DNA of 64,000 nucleotides from Sphingomonas sp. Leaf34 (lineage in GTDB: Bacteria; Pseudomonadota; Alphaproteobacteria; Sphingomonadales; Sphingomonadaceae): the NCBI RefSeq assembly GCF_001421805.1, contig NZ_LMLC01000003.1:496236-560235 (forward strand), given 5' to 3'. Below are positions 37,595 through 45,691 of this stretch, piece after piece (positions within the stretch are counted from its first letter, which is position 1; each line of letters opens with the position of its first letter). The translations under genes were made by a program, and so were the position numbers. The notes beneath the pieces are model-generated. The model was not told the DNA's origin. It was given only the letters and a program-made list of their open reading frames with translations, and did not search any database.

Positions 37595-39842
37595 GCCCCC
37601 GCGCGGCAACCCCGCGCGCATCGTCCTTCCCGCCGGATCGCTGCGGATCGCGCTCGACGCGCTCGCCCGCCAGACCGGCATCTCGATCGGCATGGCCGGC
37701 GCACTACCCGATACGCCGCCCCGGAAGACAACGCGCGCCAGCAATGTTGCGCAGGCGCTGAAGCGATTGCTCGCGGGAACGCATCTGCGCGCGGTCCAAA
37801 TCGATGTAGCAACCTGGCGGATCGAACCGCTGCCCCGTCGGCCGGACTCCCCGCATGCCGTCGCACCGCCGATCACCGAAGGTGGCGATATCATCGTCAC
37901 CGCCAGCAAGCGCGACGAACGGCTATCGGACCTGCCCGCGTCGATCAGCATCCTCGGCGGCCCGTCGCTCGACCGGCTCGCCGGCAAGCGTGGCCTAGTC
38001 GATCTGCTCGCGACCACCGACGGCGCGTTTTCGACCAATCTCGGCCCCGGCCGTGATCGCGTATTCCTGCGCGGTGTCGCCGACAGCGCATTCAATGGCA
38101 CCAGCCAGTCGCTCGTCAGCCTGTATCTGGACGACGCGCGGATAGGCTATTCCTCGCCCGATCCCGATCTGCGGATGGTCGACATCGACCGCGTCGAGAT
38201 CCTTCGCGGACCGCAGGGTACGCTGTACGGCACCGGCGCGCTTGGCGGCGTGATTCGCATCGTCACCACCGCGCCCGAGCTCGACGACGTTTCCGGCAGC
38301 GTCGCGGGCGAAGCGACCGGCATCAACAACGGCGCGTTCGGGGGCGCGCTCGACGCGACGCTCAACCTGCCGATCGTCACCGGGACGCTCGCCCTACGCG
38401 CGTCGGGCTGGACCGAGACGATGCCCGGTTGGATCGATGACACCGGCCGAGACAAGAGTGATGTCAACCGAACCACCCGCAGTGGCGCTCGCGCCGCACT
38501 GCGCTGGGCGATCGGCAAGGGCTGGAGCGCGACCGCGAGCGCTGTCGCGCAATCTATAGAGGGGCGCGACAGCCAGTACGCGACCAAGGGGCTCGCGCGC
38601 GCGACCGCTCTTGCCGAACCGCAGGCCAATGACTTCGTGTCGGGCTCGCTCGATGTACACGGCCCGATCGGCAGCCTCGACGCGCAGTCGACCACCTCGG
38701 TCGTCTCGCATGAATTCGGCAGCACCTACGATGCCAGCATTCTGGCGGGGGCACTCGGGACGGCCGCGCCCGTTGCCTATGTCGAGGATCGGGCGATCCG
38801 GCTCCTGACTCAGGAGGTCCGGCTCAGCGACCCGACGGCGCGCCACCCCTGGATCGTCGGCGCGTCGATCCTGCATGCGACCACGCGCCGCAAAGGCCGC
38901 TTCGAAACGGATGCGACCCGCGCAATCGCACGCGACGACAAGGAAGCGGTGTTCGAGGCGGCGATGTTCGCGGAGGGCACGCAGCGACTGTCGTCCGCGC
39001 TCGACCTGAAGATCGGCCTGCGCGGCTTCCTGACGGTGAACGACATCGAGCAGCAGGGCCCCGACGAGCAGAGCACCACCAAGCTGGGCATCACCCCGAG
39101 CGGTACGCTCAGCTGGCATCGTGACGATGCCGGGATGGTCTGGCTGCGTTATGCCAGCGCCATTCGCCCGGCTGGTGTCACGCGCGCGACGATCAGCAAC
39201 GAACGGCGCATCCCCGGCGACGAATTGCAGAGCATCGAACTCGGCTGGCGTATCCGCGGGCTGGACGATCGGCTGAGTCTCAGCGGGGCGATCTTTGGAT
39301 CTGTCTGGGAGCATCTTCGCAGCGACGTGGTCGGCTCGGATGGGTTGTTCGGAACGGTCGATGCGGGGGACGCGACGAACTACGGCGTCGAGTTTGGCGG
39401 GCGGTTCGACGCAGAGCCCTATATGATCGACTTCGGTACCACGATCCAGCGTGCGCGGCTCACCTCGCCTGCGACGGAGCGTACTGAGCAGGTCGATCGC
39501 CGCTTGCCGGTCGTCCCCGATTATTCGGCGCGGCTGAGTGTCACGCGGCGGTTCGCGCTGAACGCGATGCCCGCGCGCGGGTATGTGACGGTGCGTTATA
39601 TCGGCCAGACTCGACTGAGCTTCGATCCGCTGCTCGATCGTCCCGCGGGCGATTACGCGACTTTCGGCGCGGGCGCGACACTCGACGATGGTGCGCGCCA
39701 CTGGTCGGTCACGGTCGACAATCTGCTCGACGAACGCGGCAACAGCTTCGGCTTCGGCAACCCCTTTACGCTGGCGACCACCACGCAGACCGTCCCGATC
39801 CGTCCGCGCTCGATCACGCTCAGGCTGGCGATCGGGCTCTGA
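37524..39842 (+). CDS. TonB-dependent outer-membrane receptor with STN signalling domain
   Basis: A TonB-dependent transducer of about 772 residues. A signal peptide ends near ASVHA. The STN signalling domain follows at about residues 32-95 (LRIALDALARQTGISIGM), then a TonB box-like IIVTASKR, the plug (RVEILRGPQGTLYGTGALGG) and a 22-strand barrel. The STN domain means it talks to the FecR protein next door. The cargo could be a siderophore or an oligosaccharide. The start is uncertain: GTG 37524 gives the cleanest signal peptide, TTG 37491 is possible. Either way it overlaps fecR. Confidence 0.87.
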   Translation: MRYCRCACVALTASSISSASVHAEPPRGNPARIVLPAGSLRIALDALARQTGISIGMAGALPDTPPRKTTRASNVAQALKRLLAGTHLRAVQIDVATWRIEPLPRRPDSPHAVAPPITEGGDIIVTASKRDERLSDLPASISILGGPSLDRLAGKRGLVDLLATTDGAFSTNLGPGRDRVFLRGVADSAFNGTSQSLVSLYLDDARIGYSSPDPDLRMVDIDRVEILRGPQGTLYGTGALGGVIRIVTTAPELDDVSGSVAGEATGINNGAFGGALDATLNLPIVTGTLALRASGWTETMPGWIDDTGRDKSDVNRTTRSGARAALRWAIGKGWSATASAVAQSIEGRDSQYATKGLARATALAEPQANDFVSGSLDVHGPIGSLDAQSTTSVVSHEFGSTYDASILAGALGTAAPVAYVEDRAIRLLTQEVRLSDPTARHPWIVGASILHATTRRKGRFETDATRAIARDDKEAVFEAAMFAEGTQRLSSALDLKIGLRGFLTVNDIEQQGPDEQSTTKLGITPSGTLSWHRDDAGMVWLRYASAIRPAGVTRATISNERRIPGDELQSIELGWRIRGLDDRLSLSGAIFGSVWEHLRSDVVGSDGLFGTVDAGDATNYGVEFGGRFDAEPYMIDFGTTIQRARLTSPATERTEQVDRRLPVVPDYSARLSVTRRFALNAMPARGYVTVRYIGQTRLSFDPLLDRPAGDYATFGAGATLDDGARHWSVTVDNLLDERGNSFGFGNPFTLATTTQTVPIRPRSITLRLAIGL

Positions 39843-39862
39843 TCAACGCCGTAAAGCGGGGA

Positions 39863-41530
39863 TTAATACCCCAGCGCATGCGCCAGCGTCAGCAGCAGCC
39901 AGTACAGCCCGCCCGACAGCAGCATCGCCACCGGCAGCGTCATCACCCACGCCAACGCCATGTTCATGACCGTCCGGCGCTGCAACCCGGCGCCGTTGGC
40001 GACGCTCGCGCCCGCGACGCCCGACGACAGGATGTGCGTGGTCGACACCGGCATCCCGAAATTCACCGCCAGCAGGATCGTCGACGCCGCGACCAGCTCG
40101 GCCGACGCCCCCATCCCATAGGTCAGATGCGTCTTGCCGATCCGCTCGCCCACCGTGACGACGATCCGCTTCCACCCGACCATCGTCCCCAGCCCCAGCG
40201 CCAGCGCGACGGTCACCTTCACCCAGGTCGGGATGTAGCGCGTGCCCTGTTCGAGCCCGCTATTGTAGCTCTTGAGCGTCGTGATCTCCTGCGCGGTGAA
40301 GCGGCTCTGCGCGGACGTGTCGGCGGCGATCAGCTTGGTCGTGTCGAGCACGAGGTACATGTCGTTACGCAGGTTCGGCGTCGCCGCGGCGGGCACTTTG
40401 CCCAGCGACCCATAGCCCGCGATCCGGCTCGACACGTCGTTCGACAGAGTGGCCAACGCGCCATAGATGACCGGATCCGAAACCTGCTTGGTCTTCAAGG
40501 CCTGCGTCACCTGCGCGCGCGCCTCACCGACGCCGGCGGGCGCGCCATTGGCGTGCGCGCGGTAGGCGGCCGACGCCGCCTGCGCGGTCTGCACGAACGC
40601 CGGCGTCGCGCTCTCGGGCATCGTCCGGTTAAGCGCATAGGCGGTCGGCGCGCAGCCGATCAGGATGAGCATGATCAGCCCCATCCCCTTCTGCCCGTCA
40701 TTGCTGCCATGCGCGAAGCTGACCGCGGTGCACGTGCCGATCAGCAGCGCGCGGATGCCGCGCGGCGGCGGCGTCTGGCCTTCGGGCGCCTCGTACAGCG
40801 CCTTGTCGCGCAGGAACCGCTTCATCACGAGCAGCAGCAGGAGTGCACCGACGAAGCCGACGATCGGGCTGAACGCGAGCGCGGACAGCACTTTCCAGAC
40901 CTGCGCCATGTCGACGCCCGACGTCCCGTCTGCGCCGCCGCGGATGAGCTGGTTGGCAAGGCCGACGCCGAGGATCGAGCCGATCAGCGCATGGCTCGAC
41001 GAATTCGGCAGACCGACCGCCCAGGTCGCGAGGTTCCACACGATCGCCGCGAGCAGCAGCGCGAAGATCATCGCGAACCCGCCGACGCTGCCGACGTTGA
41101 GGATCAGGTCGACCGGCAACAGCGTGACGATCGAATACGCCACCGCGCCCGACGACAGCATCACGCCAAGGAAGTTGAAGAACCCCGACCACACGACTGC
41201 GAGCGGCGCGGGCATCGAATGCGTGTAGATGACGGTCGCCACCGCGTTGGCGGTATCGTGGAAGCCGTTCACGAACTCGAACCCGAGCGCGATCAACAGC
41301 GCGAGCGCGAGGAACGCGAACGCGCCGCCCGCGAGACTCTCGCCGACCTGCGCGGTGTCGAACGCGATGCTGAACCCGGCATAGGCAAGCCCGCCGATCA
41401 GCACCGCGAGGAAGATCCACCGCCCCGCCGGATGCAGCGCGTGATCGAGCTTGGGACCGGTACGCGGCGCCGCGTCGCTGGCGCTCGAATCAGCCGTCAG
41501 CGCGTCGCGTGCAAATGTGGATGTAACCAT
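39863..41530 (-). CDS. pit: Low-affinity inorganic phosphate transporter, Pit family
   Basis: A 555-residue Pit-type Na+/H+-phosphate symporter. Both family repeats are present: GFEFVNGFHDTANAVATVIYT with NSSSHALIG, and FAHGSNDGQKGMG with the C-terminal GMPVSTTHILSSG. A large loop of about 150 residues (near 370-440) is inserted before the last helices. The start is ATG 41530. A near-perfect PHO box lies just upstream, so PhoB probably controls it. It converges with the TonB receptor gene. Confidence 0.92.
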   Translation of the reverse strand: MVTSTFARDALTADSSASDAAPRTGPKLDHALHPAGRWIFLAVLIGGLAYAGFSIAFDTAQVGESLAGGAFAFLALALLIALGFEFVNGFHDTANAVATVIYTHSMPAPLAVVWSGFFNFLGVMLSSGAVAYSIVTLLPVDLILNVGSVGGFAMIFALLLAAIVWNLATWAVGLPNSSSHALIGSILGVGLANQLIRGGADGTSGVDMAQVWKVLSALAFSPIVGFVGALLLLLVMKRFLRDKALYEAPEGQTPPPRGIRALLIGTCTAVSFAHGSNDGQKGMGLIMLILIGCAPTAYALNRTMPESATPAFVQTAQAASAAYRAHANGAPAGVGEARAQVTQALKTKQVSDPVIYGALATLSNDVSSRIAGYGSLGKVPAAATPNLRNDMYLVLDTTKLIAADTSAQSRFTAQEITTLKSYNSGLEQGTRYIPTWVKVTVALALGLGTMVGWKRIVVTVGERIGKTHLTYGMGASAELVAASTILLAVNFGMPVSTTHILSSGVAGASVANGAGLQRRTVMNMALAWVMTLPVAMLLSGGLYWLLLTLAHALGY

Positions 41531-41552
41531 GGAGTCGCAGTCGGCCCTTACG

Positions 41553-41570
41553 ATGACAATCTTATGACAG
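41553..41570 (-). promoter_or_regulatory. PHO box in front of pit
   Basis: Reading the minus strand: CTGTCAT-AAGA-TTGTCAT, two 7-bp direct repeats separated by 4 nt, as in the PhoB binding consensus. It ends 22 nt before the pit start codon. A possible promoter (TTGATC, 17 nt, TGTCAT) overlaps the box, which would fit repression by PhoB rather than activation; this last point is inference. Confidence 0.8.
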
Positions 41571-41618
41571 ATGTAGATCAAGCGACGATTAGGCCTGATT
41601 TGGGACGCCCCCATAACG

Positions 41619-41747
41619 ATCCTTCCCCGCCAGGGGGAGGTGGCGCCGAAGGCGACGGAGGGGGCGGACACGCAACCGAGGTTCCGCTCCCCTCCCCCTC
41701 CGTCTGGCAAGCGCCAGCCACCTCCCCCTTGCGGGGGAGGATCGGTC
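41619..41747. repeat. Intergenic palindromic repeat, family A copy 2
   Basis: Inverted blocks ATCCTTCCCCGCCAGGGGG at the left and CTTGCGGGGGAGGATCGG at the right, with internal GACGGAGGGGG / CCCCTCCGTC. The layout is that of the copies at 23171 and 52311. It lies between pit and the UrcA gene. Confidence 0.75.
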
Positions 41748-41777
41748 CACGCCGATGTCCTGGACTAGCGCGACAGA

Positions 41778-42107
41778 TCAGCGCGTCCCGTTGATGCTGG
41801 CGAGCAGCGTGCCGTCGCGACGAAGGACGGCCGCCATCTTGACGCTCGCATCGGCGGTCATCTCCTGGCGGCAGCGATGCGCGTCGGCGAACGCATCGAG
41901 ACCGCTCCAGTGCGGCTCACACGCCCTGGCGATCGCCGATTGCAGCCGGCGCTGGAACAGCGTCCGCCCCGCGGCGCTCGTCAGGTCGAGCCCCGCGTGC
42001 GAGACGCGCACGGACACGGGCTCACGCACGGAACTGGCCGATGCGGCCGTCGAGAACAGGCACGCGCCGACGATCGCCGCCGAAGCGACGCTGATGAAAA
42101 TCTTCAT
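41778..42107 (-). CDS. UrcA family exported protein
   Basis: A 109-residue protein with a signal peptide (MKIFISVASAAIVGACLF... ending near ASAS) and the UrcA pattern: VSHAGLDLTSAAGRTLFQRRLQSAIARAC with two conserved Cys (second in DAHRCRQE). UrcA proteins are common in sphingomonads and Caulobacter; function unknown. ATG 42107 is chosen because AGGA lies 8 nt upstream; an ATG at 42122 is possible. Confidence 0.82.
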   Translation of the reverse strand: MKIFISVASAAIVGACLFSTAASASSVREPVSVRVSHAGLDLTSAAGRTLFQRRLQSAIARACEPHWSGLDAFADAHRCRQEMTADASVKMAAVLRRDGTLLASINGTR

Positions 42108-42316
42108 GATGATGGTCCTCATATGGTCCTGCGGTCCGCAGGCATCGGCCTGCGGGCGACGGCGCTTGCGCATCGGGACGCCATTCTGAATGCGGCATCT
42201 CCGACGACGAACCACGTCGCTGCGCAGTCCCTAGTCGCGGTTCGTTACGCCCACGCGACGGTTCGGCGACGTTTCAAAGGTTGCCCCACCGCGCCCCGTT
42301 CCCTACCTGTTCATGG

Positions 42317-44608
42317 GTGAACCAGATCGTCCAAACGTCCGCGCCGCAAGCCGAGCCTCCCTATCTTCGTGGCCTCAATCCGCCGCAGCGCGAGGCGGTG
42401 CTGACGACAGACGGCCCCGTCCTGATCATCGCCGGCGCGGGCACCGGCAAGACCGCGGCGCTGACCGCGCGACTCGCACACCTGATCTTCACCAAGAAGG
42501 CATGGCCGTCGGAAATCCTGAGCGTCACCTTCACCAACAAGGCCGCGCGCGAGATGCGCGAGCGGGTCGGCCGACTCGTCGGTGATGCGGTCGAGGGGAT
42601 GCCGTGGCTCGGCACCTTCCACGCGATCGCCGCCAAGATGCTGCGCCGCCACGCCGAACTCGTCGGGCTGCAATCCAATTTCACGATCCTCGACACCGAC
42701 GACCAGCTGCGGCTGCTCAAGCAGCTCATCCTCGCCGCAGACATCGACGAGAAGCGCTTCCCGACGCGCAGCCTCGCCGGGCTGATTGACCAGTGGAAGA
42801 ACAAGGGCCTCGTCCCCGCCGATATCGATGCGGGCGAGAGCGAGCGCTACGCCAACGGCCGCGGCGGCGAGCTCTACGAGCAATATCAGACCCGGCTGCG
42901 CGCGCTCAACGCCTGCGATTTCGGCGACCTGCTGCTGCACATGCTCGTCATCCTGAAGACGCACCGCGACGTGCTGGCGCAGTATCAGCAGCGCTTCAAA
43001 TACATCATGGTCGACGAGTATCAGGACACCAACTCGTCGCAATATCTCTGGCTGCGGCTGCTCGCGCAGGAGCGCAAGAACATCGCCTGCGTCGGCGACG
43101 ACGACCAGTCGATCTATTCGTGGCGCGGTGCGCAGGTCGAGAACATCCTGAAGTTCGAACGCGACTTTCCGGGCGCCAAGGTCATCCGCCTCGAACAGAA
43201 TTACCGCAGCACGCCGCACATCCTCGGCGCGGCATCGGGCGTGATCGCCAACAATGGCGGCCGCCTCGGCAAGCAGCTGTGGACCGAGCTCGACGTCGGC
43301 GAGAAGGTGAAGGTCGTCGGTGTCTGGGACGGCCCCGAGGAAGCGCGCCGCGTCGGCGAGGAGATCGACAGCGTCCGCCGCTCGGGCAAATCCTTGGACG
43401 AGGTCGCGATCCTGGTCCGCGCGCAGCACCAGACGCGCGAGTTCGAGGATCGCTTCATCGCGATCGGCATGCCGTACAAGATCGTCGGCGGCTTCCGCTT
43501 CTACGAACGCGCCGAGATCCGCGACGCGCTGGCCTACCTCCGCGTCGTCAACCAGCCCGCGGACGACCTCGCCTTCGAACGCATCGTCAACGTCCCCAAG
43601 CGCGGCCTCGGCGACAAGGCGGTCGCACGCATCCACCAGCTCGCGCGCGCCACCGGTACGCCGCTCACGACGGCCGCCGCCCGCATCCTCGACACCGACG
43701 AGCTGACCGGGGCTGCAAAGAAATCGCTCGGCCGCCTCGTCGGCGACATCGCGCGCTGGCGCGACATGGCCACCACCCTGCCGCACGCCGAACTCGCGCG
43801 CCAATTGCTCGACGAGAGCGGCTACACCGCGATGTACCAGGCCGAGAAATCGGTCGAGGCGACCGGCCGCCTCGAGAATCTGAGCGAACTCGTCCGCGCG
43901 ATGGAGGAATATGATTCGCTCGGCGCGTTCCTCGAGCACGTCTCGCTGGTCATGGACAATGAGGGCGGCGCGCAGGATCCGCAGGTCACGATCATGACGA
44001 TCCACGCCGCCAAGGGCCTCGAATACGACACCGTCTTCTGCGTCGGCTGGGAAGAAGGGCTGTTCCCGTCGCAGCGTTCATTGGACGAGGGCGGCGTGAA
44101 GAGCCTCGAGGAGGAACGCCGCCTCGCCTATGTCGCGATCACGCGTGCGCGGCGGCTGGCCGTCATCCTCCACGCCGCCAATCGCCGCATCTACGGCCAG
44201 TGGAATTCGTCGATCCCCTCGCGCTTCGTCGCCGAACTCCCCGCCGAGCACACCGATACCGAGACGACGATGTCCGGCGGCGCGAGCCTGTGGCAGGCGA
44301 ACTGGTCCGACCGCGCCGACCCGTTCGCCGACGTCGCCCGCGGCACCGGCCGCGGCCCCGGCTGGCAGCGCGCAGCCACGCCCGGCGGCGGCTTCTCCAC
44401 CAAGCCCGCGCGCGTGGTCGAAAGCCGCGCGAGCGCGATCAGCCTCGGCAATAAGGGCCGCGACGACCTGTCGCTCGGCATGCGCGTGTTCCACCAGAAG
44501 TTCGGTTACGGCAGCATCGCCGAGATCGAAGGCAACAAGCTGGAGATCGACTTCGAACAATCTGGCCGCAAGCGCGTGATGGACAGCTTCGTGACACTGA
44601 CGCCGTAG
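42317..44608 (+). CDS. UvrD/PcrA-type ATP-dependent DNA helicase
   Basis: A 763-residue SF1A helicase moving 3'-5' on DNA in repair and replication restart. Motif I is AGAGTGKTA (residues 39-47), motif Ia TFTNKAAREM, motif II VDEYQDTN, motif III GDDDQSIYSWRGA, motif IV LEQNYRST, motif V TIHAAKGLEYD and motif VI VAITRAR. A C-terminal Tudor-like PcrA domain (MRVFHQKFGYGSIAEIEGNKLEI) is present. GTG 42317 is preferred over the TTG at 42281. Confidence 0.93.
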   Translation: MNQIVQTSAPQAEPPYLRGLNPPQREAVLTTDGPVLIIAGAGTGKTAALTARLAHLIFTKKAWPSEILSVTFTNKAAREMRERVGRLVGDAVEGMPWLGTFHAIAAKMLRRHAELVGLQSNFTILDTDDQLRLLKQLILAADIDEKRFPTRSLAGLIDQWKNKGLVPADIDAGESERYANGRGGELYEQYQTRLRALNACDFGDLLLHMLVILKTHRDVLAQYQQRFKYIMVDEYQDTNSSQYLWLRLLAQERKNIACVGDDDQSIYSWRGAQVENILKFERDFPGAKVIRLEQNYRSTPHILGAASGVIANNGGRLGKQLWTELDVGEKVKVVGVWDGPEEARRVGEEIDSVRRSGKSLDEVAILVRAQHQTREFEDRFIAIGMPYKIVGGFRFYERAEIRDALAYLRVVNQPADDLAFERIVNVPKRGLGDKAVARIHQLARATGTPLTTAAARILDTDELTGAAKKSLGRLVGDIARWRDMATTLPHAELARQLLDESGYTAMYQAEKSVEATGRLENLSELVRAMEEYDSLGAFLEHVSLVMDNEGGAQDPQVTIMTIHAAKGLEYDTVFCVGWEEGLFPSQRSLDEGGVKSLEEERRLAYVAITRARRLAVILHAANRRIYGQWNSSIPSRFVAELPAEHTDTETTMSGGASLWQANWSDRADPFADVARGTGRGPGWQRAATPGGGFSTKPARVVESRASAISLGNKGRDDLSLGMRVFHQKFGYGSIAEIEGNKLEIDFEQSGRKRVMDSFVTLTP

Positions 44609-44653
44609 GGCCGCGGGTCGGCGAACCTGTACGCCAGCCGACAATCGCGTTCA

Positions 44654-44678
44654 GGAACCATGTCTTTCGATAGCCGTA
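44654..44678 (+). promoter_or_regulatory. Possible EcfG-type (general stress) promoter
   Basis: GGAAC, 16 nt, CGTA: close to the alphaproteobacterial EcfG consensus GGAAC-N16/17-CGTT with one mismatch. It lies 42 nt upstream of the small exported protein at 44720. Confidence 0.4.
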
Positions 44679-44719
44679 TCAGCGGGGCAGCCCGATCTTC
44701 GGGTTCGAGAGGACGTCCC

Positions 44720-45019
44720 ATGAAGTTTACGCACATCATCGCCGCAGGACTCGCCTTCGCGACCCTCGGCCTCGGCGCCGCCGCTCCGGCCGAAGCGCAG
44801 CGTGATCGTGGTTACAGCCAGCATGACAATGGTCCCCGTGCCGATCATCGCGGCGACCACCGTTACGACCGGCGTGATTTCCGCGGCAACGGTCATCGTG
44901 GCGATCGCCATGACGACCGACGCTATCGCGGTCGCGGCAACGATCGCCGCAACTGGAACAACAATCGCCGCTGCCGCACCGAGTGGCGCCATCATCGCCG
45001 CGTGCAGATCTGCCGCTGA
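44720..45019 (+). CDS. Small exported Arg/His/Asp-rich protein
   Basis: A 99-residue protein. A clear signal peptide (MKFTHIIAAGLAFATLGLG..., cleavage near AEA/QRD) is followed by a low-complexity mature part rich in Arg, His, Asp, Asn and Gly, with two Cys in the last 25 residues (RRCRTEW, VQICR). Function is unknown; the composition suggests an unstructured periplasmic, possibly metal-binding or envelope-stress protein. ATG 44720 is the start that gives the signal peptide. Confidence 0.75.
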   Translation: MKFTHIIAAGLAFATLGLGAAAPAEAQRDRGYSQHDNGPRADHRGDHRYDRRDFRGNGHRGDRHDDRRYRGRGNDRRNWNNNRRCRTEWRHHRRVQICR

Positions 45020-45099
45020 GATAGACCGTTGATAGAGGGCGGGCAGCAGTCGCATACTGCCACCTGCCCTCGTCGTGACACTCTAGAAGGATCCGGATC

Positions 45100-45645
45100 A
45101 TGAAGCGTTTTCTCGGCACGGCTGCGATGATCGCCGCCACCTGCCTGTCGGTCGCCACCCCAGCCGTCGCACAGAGCAGTGCCGACGATGCGCGCTTCGC
45201 CGCCGCCCAGGCGCGGCTCGACAGCGAATTGCAGATTTTCCGTACAGAATTCGATCGCTACCAGTCGGTGCGCGGCAATCGCGGCGGCTATGCACCCCAG
45301 GGCGGGTATCGCCAGGCGCCCGACCGCGGCTATCAGGAAGCCTATCCCGACGAGCGCGACGAAGGCAATTACGACCCGTCGCGCTATTACCGCGCAGGGC
45401 CGAACTATCAGGAGCGCACGCTGGCGACCAACGACCGCGTCTATGCGGGGCAGGATGGCCGCTATTACTGCAAGCGCAACGACGGCACGACCGGGCTGAT
45501 CATCGGTGCGGCCGGCGGCGGTATCCTCGGCAACGTGATCGATGGCGGCCGTTCGCGGATCGTCGGGTCGCTGCTGGGCGCGGCCGCGGGTGGCCTTGCC
45601 GGGCGCGCGGTGGAACAGAGCAACAGCCAGGTCCGCTGCCGCTGA
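45100..45645 (+). CDS. Exported glycine-zipper 2TM domain protein
   Basis: A 181-residue protein with a signal peptide ending near AVAQ, a charged coiled segment (residues 28-60), a Tyr/Gly/Arg-rich linker and a C-terminal glycine zipper (TGLIIGAAGGGILGNVIDGG then GSLLGAAAGGLAGRAV). This domain is found in envelope stress and outer-membrane-associated proteins. Cys residues bracket the zipper (YYCKRND, QVRCR). A hairpin terminator follows. Confidence 0.82.
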   Translation: MKRFLGTAAMIAATCLSVATPAVAQSSADDARFAAAQARLDSELQIFRTEFDRYQSVRGNRGGYAPQGGYRQAPDRGYQEAYPDERDEGNYDPSRYYRAGPNYQERTLATNDRVYAGQDGRYYCKRNDGTTGLIIGAAGGGILGNVIDGGRSRIVGSLLGAAAGGLAGRAVEQSNSQVRCR

Positions 45646-45652
45646 TCGAAAT

Positions 45653-45685
45653 GCCGTCATCCTGGATCAGATCCAGGATGACGGC
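45653..45685. terminator. Perfect inverted repeat between convergent genes
   Basis: Two 16-nt arms (GCCGTCATCCTGGATC and its complement) flank a single central A. It separates the glycine-zipper gene from the prolyl oligopeptidase, so it can act on both transcripts. The GTCATCCTG core recurs in the inverted repeat at 56291. Confidence 0.65.
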
Positions 45686-45691
45686 GAAAGC

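Noticed and set aside
42311-44005. A 564-codon minus-strand open frame opposite the UvrD-like helicase
   Set aside because: Compositionally biased shadow of a helicase gene with all SF1 motifs.
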